Assembly: GCF_002251245.1 (NCBI RefSeq)
Contig: NZ_NPJG01000042.1
Span: 62,001-126,000 of the forward strand
DNA: 64,000 nt
DNA from: Prevotella sp. P5-92
GTDB lineage: Bacteria; Bacteroidota; Bacteroidia; Bacteroidales; Bacteroidaceae
Reading direction: 5' to 3'
Shown: positions 61,391 through 64,000 of the stretch, in pieces
How positions within the stretch are numbered: position 1 is the first letter of the stretch
Layout: each line of letters begins with the position of its first letter
Translations under genes and position numbers: made by a program
The notes under the pieces: generated by a model
The model's database searches: none
What the model was told of the DNA's origin: nothing
What the model saw: the letters and a program-made list of their open reading frames with translations, nothing else

Positions 61391-62740
61391 ATGCGCGATA
61401 GTTTTGGTTCAAAGATAGGATTGGTCCTTGCCACGGCGGGTTCTGCTGTAGGTCTTGGTAATGTGTGGCGTTTCCCGTTTATGACGGGTCAACATGGAGG
61501 CGCGGCATTTATCATCATCTACATATTTTTCATTATTCTTTTAGGAATACCTGGCATGGTGAGCGAGTTTATCGTGGGGCGTCATGCAGCTTCAAACGCG
61601 GCTCGTGCCTACGACCGTCTGTCCCGTGGCAAGCCATGGAAGTATGTCGGTGTTCTCGGCATAGTCTCATCAACCATCATTCTAGGCTTTTATTCAGTTG
61701 TTGCAGGATGGTGCGTTCAATATCTTTATGCTTCGGTGGAAGGTGAGATATTGGGTGATGCTCAGTATGTGCAGAACTATTTCCAAGTGTTTTCGTCAAG
61801 CATTGCCCGTCCTGTGGCATTTGGCATAGGCTTCATATTCCTTACCCATCTTGTCATTGTTCGTGGAGTGCGCAAGGGCATCGAGCGATTCTCAAAAATG
61901 ATGATGCCGACGTTGTTTCTGCTGTTGCTCATCATTGTCGTAGCATCATGTATGTTGCCTGGAGCTGTCGATGGCATAGCGTTTCTGTTTATGCCCGACT
62001 TCTCCAAGGTAGATGGTCATGTCCTTCTTGCTGCCCTTGGCCAGGCATTCTTTTCATTGAGTCTTGGTACGGCATGTCTGTGTACTTATGCGTCATATTT
62101 CAAGCGCGATACTAATCTGGTTCATTCGGCGGCTCAGATAGCTCTTATCGACACATTGATAGCCGTGTTGGCCGGTCTTATGATTTTTCCGGCAGCCTTT
62201 TCCGTCGGAATCAATCCCGACTCCGGTCCGTCGCTCATTTTCATCACATTGCCTAACGTCTTTCAAAAGGCGTTTGCTTCGATGCCACTTGTAGGTTATG
62301 TGATGTCGATATTGTTTTATGCCCTTCTTGCACTTGCGGCCCTTACTTCCACAATATCAATGCACGAGATAGGAACAGCATTTTTCCACGAGGAGCTGAA
62401 GAGTCCACGTAGAGTGTCGGCATGGTTTGTCACAATAATAGCATCGGTGATATGTGTTGTGAGTTCACTTTCAGTTGGAGCTGTGCCGGAGTTGAGCCTA
62501 TTTGGAATGCCTATGATGGACTGTTTCGACCGTCTCACAGCTCAGTTACTTTTGCCTTTGGGAGGTTTCCTCACATGTATATATATCGGTTGGTACGCCT
62601 CCCGTCAGGAGGTTTATATGGAGTTTACCAATGACCACAAGGTCAATCGAGCCTTTTTCAAGACATATATCTTTTTTGTCAAGTTTGTCTGTCCAACATT
62701 GATTATCTTTATTTTCCTCGATCAGTTAGGACTATTGTAA
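61391..62740 (+). CDS. Sodium-dependent transporter (SNF/NSS family), copy 2
   Basis: 449 residues. It repeats the whole pattern of copy 1: GSKIGLVLATAGSAVGLGNVWRFPFMTGQHGG at the start, SKMMMPTLFLLLLIIVVASC in the middle, and a similar end. The two proteins differ throughout by moderate substitution, so the duplication is not recent. The substrate may therefore differ. Probably co-transcribed with copy 1. Confidence 0.92.
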   Translation: MRDSFGSKIGLVLATAGSAVGLGNVWRFPFMTGQHGGAAFIIIYIFFIILLGIPGMVSEFIVGRHAASNAARAYDRLSRGKPWKYVGVLGIVSSTIILGFYSVVAGWCVQYLYASVEGEILGDAQYVQNYFQVFSSSIARPVAFGIGFIFLTHLVIVRGVRKGIERFSKMMMPTLFLLLLIIVVASCMLPGAVDGIAFLFMPDFSKVDGHVLLAALGQAFFSLSLGTACLCTYASYFKRDTNLVHSAAQIALIDTLIAVLAGLMIFPAAFSVGINPDSGPSLIFITLPNVFQKAFASMPLVGYVMSILFYALLALAALTSTISMHEIGTAFFHEELKSPRRVSAWFVTIIASVICVVSSLSVGAVPELSLFGMPMMDCFDRLTAQLLLPLGGFLTCIYIGWYASRQEVYMEFTNDHKVNRAFFKTYIFFVKFVCPTLIIFIFLDQLGLL

Positions 62741-62767
62741 AACGATAATAATATTTAAAGCAAGAAT

Positions 62768-63730
62768 ATGAAAACATTTATGAACGTACAAGACCTCGGC
62801 GACCTTAATCAGGCTTTGTCTGAGGCGCAGGAGATCAAGCGCGACCGCTTCCAGTATCAGCATCTTGGCAAGAACAAGACCCTGATGATGGTGTTTTTCA
62901 ACAACTCTCTTCGTACCCGTCTTTCAACTCAGAAGGCAGCGATGAATCTTGGCATGAATGTCATCGTCCTGGATGTCAATGCAGGAGCATGGAAACTGGA
63001 GACGGAACGAGGCGTCATCATGGATGGCGACAAGTCGGAACATCTTCTTGAGGCGATACCTGTGATGGGTTGCTATTGCGACCTTATTGGAGTCCGCTCG
63101 TTTGCAGGTCTTTCAGACCGCGAGTACGATTATGCGGAGACTGTGATCAATCAGTTTATCAAATATAGTGGACGTCCGGTCTTTGCCATGGAGAGTGCCA
63201 CGGTTCATCCTCTTCAGGCTTTTGCCGACCTAATCACCATCGAAGAGCACAAGAGCGTAACCCGTCCAAAGGTAGTGCTTACGTGGGCTCCTCATTGTCG
63301 TGCGTTGCCTCAGGCCGTTCCCAACTCTTTTGCCGAGTGGATGAATGCCGCCGACGTGGATTTTATGGTTACACATCCCGAAGGTTACGAGTTAGATCCG
63401 CGTTTCGTGGGCAATGCACGTGTGGAATATGATCAGATGAAAGCTCTTGAGGGAGCAGATTTCGTATATGCCAAGAACTGGAGCTGCCCTGGAGTTTCCT
63501 CTCCCGCCGATTACGGCAAGATACTTTCAAGGGATATGTCCTGGACTATTGATGCGGCACACATGGCAGTTACCAACAATGGCAAGTTCATGCATTGTTT
63601 GCCAGTGCGTCGTGGCCTTATCGTCACCGACGATGTCATAGAGAGCGAAAAATCGTTGGTTATTCCCGAGGCGGCAAACCGCGAGATTGCCGCGACCGTG
63701 GTCATCAAGCGTATGCTTGAAAATCTTTAG
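62768..63730 (+). CDS. argF': N-succinylornithine (acetylornithine-type) carbamoyltransferase
   Basis: 320 residues. Carbamoyl-phosphate site FFNNSLRTRLSTQKA, then ESATVHPLQAFADL (HPxQ) and FMHCLPVRRGL (HCLP). The stretch DGDKSEHLLEAIPVMGCYCDLIGVRSF agrees with the Bacteroides fragilis succinylornithine transcarbamylase, as far as can be recalled, and differs from ordinary ornithine carbamoyltransferase. In that pathway arginine is made through N-succinyl intermediates. The M20 deacylase at 54.5 kb could act downstream. It is followed after 9 bases by yraN. Confidence 0.87.
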   Translation: MKTFMNVQDLGDLNQALSEAQEIKRDRFQYQHLGKNKTLMMVFFNNSLRTRLSTQKAAMNLGMNVIVLDVNAGAWKLETERGVIMDGDKSEHLLEAIPVMGCYCDLIGVRSFAGLSDREYDYAETVINQFIKYSGRPVFAMESATVHPLQAFADLITIEEHKSVTRPKVVLTWAPHCRALPQAVPNSFAEWMNAADVDFMVTHPEGYELDPRFVGNARVEYDQMKALEGADFVYAKNWSCPGVSSPADYGKILSRDMSWTIDAAHMAVTNNGKFMHCLPVRRGLIVTDDVIESEKSLVIPEAANREIAATVVIKRMLENL

Positions 63731-63739
63731 TCGCAAGAT

Positions 63740-64000
63740 ATGGCTGAACATAATGATTTCGGAGTTTGGGGCGAAGACATGGCCCAACAATATATGGTGG
63801 AGCAGGGATATTCCTTGCTCCATCGTGATTGGCGTTGTGGCCATAGGGACCTCGATCTTGTGATGTATAAAGATGGTATAGTGGTGTTTGTCGAGGTAAA
63901 GGCCCGTGCCAATGATTTTCTTGTTTCTCCAGAGCAGGCAGTGGATGTGAAGAAGATACGTTCATTGTCGATAGCAGCCAATGCCTATGTGAAGAAATAC
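63740..64000 (+). CDS. YraN family (UPF0102) protein, partial
   Basis: 87 codons are visible from ATG 63740; the 3' end lies outside the window. YMVEQGYSLLHRDWRCGHRDLDLVMY and VVFVEVKAR form the D...ExK nuclease-like core of the YraN family. The function is unknown, with a role in DNA processing suspected. It starts 9 bases after the carbamoyltransferase gene. Confidence 0.9.
   Translation, partial: MAEHNDFGVWGEDMAQQYMVEQGYSLLHRDWRCGHRDLDLVMYKDGIVVFVEVKARANDFLVSPEQAVDVKKIRSLSIAANAYVKKY

Noticed and set aside
1-64000. tRNA, rRNA, tmRNA or riboswitch genes
   Set aside because: No gap contained a cloverleaf-like or conserved aptamer sequence that could be recognised by eye; an RNA covariance search was not possible.

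Overview
The window is a chromosomal segment of a member of the Bacteroidales, most likely Prevotellaceae. Supporting evidence: nearly every well-spaced gene is preceded by the Bacteroidetes promoter (TTTG, 19-20 bases, TAnnTTTG) rather than a Shine-Dalgarno sequence. The gene content includes a SusC/SusD pair, S46 and C10 peptidases, a glycine-lipid gene pair, an N-succinylornithine-type carbamoyltransferase, and lipoproteins with an acidic SDDD-like export signal. No rRNA, tRNA, transposase, phage gene or CRISPR array was recognised.

Layout. 0-5.3 kb: hot-dog thioesterase (cut by the left edge), repeat/beta-barrel outer-membrane protein, THUMP-like methyltransferase, GNAT-like protein. 5.3-12.7 kb: topoisomerase IV subunit B, S41 protease behind a triplicated promoter, Na/Pi transporter, nucleoside kinase. 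12.7-16.7 kb: minus-strand operon DUF2851, thioesterase, dprA, dusB. 16.7-21.2 kb: dapB, signal peptidase I, a signal-peptidase paralogue lacking its catalytic residues, WbqC, AraC regulator. 21.2-24 kb: DUF3109, ung, LruC lipoprotein.

24.0-29.4 kb is an accessory block of AAA-type ATPase loci, some intact and some internally deleted, mixed with palindromes, a foldback element and short tandem repeats. Another deleted ATPase copy lies at 37.4 kb. Each ATPase locus has its own private set of repeated motifs at its promoter, and the loci are bordered by copies of one shared hairpin (arms AAGGTGCAGCC / GGCTGCACCTT). This is the most unusual part of the window.

29.4-37.2 kb: SusC, SusD, a surface lipoprotein and a secreted C10 cysteine peptidase form a locus that looks suited to protein or peptide use. 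37.9-46.4 kb: nucleoside-recognition membrane protein, four-helix-bundle protein, polysaccharide flippase, DPP7-type dipeptidyl peptidase, GH2 glycosidase. 46.5-49.8 kb: glycine-lipid acyltransferases and dGTPase. 49.9-54.5 kb: dut, TPR, DUF4292, EnvC-like operon. 54.5-64 kb: M20 deacylase, acyl-CoA ligase, prfB, small membrane protein, CYTH protein, VanZ, two tandem Na-dependent transporters, succinylornithine carbamoyltransferase, and YraN cut by the right edge.

All coordinates and motifs were read by eye. Family names come from recognition of conserved motifs and were not checked against a database.
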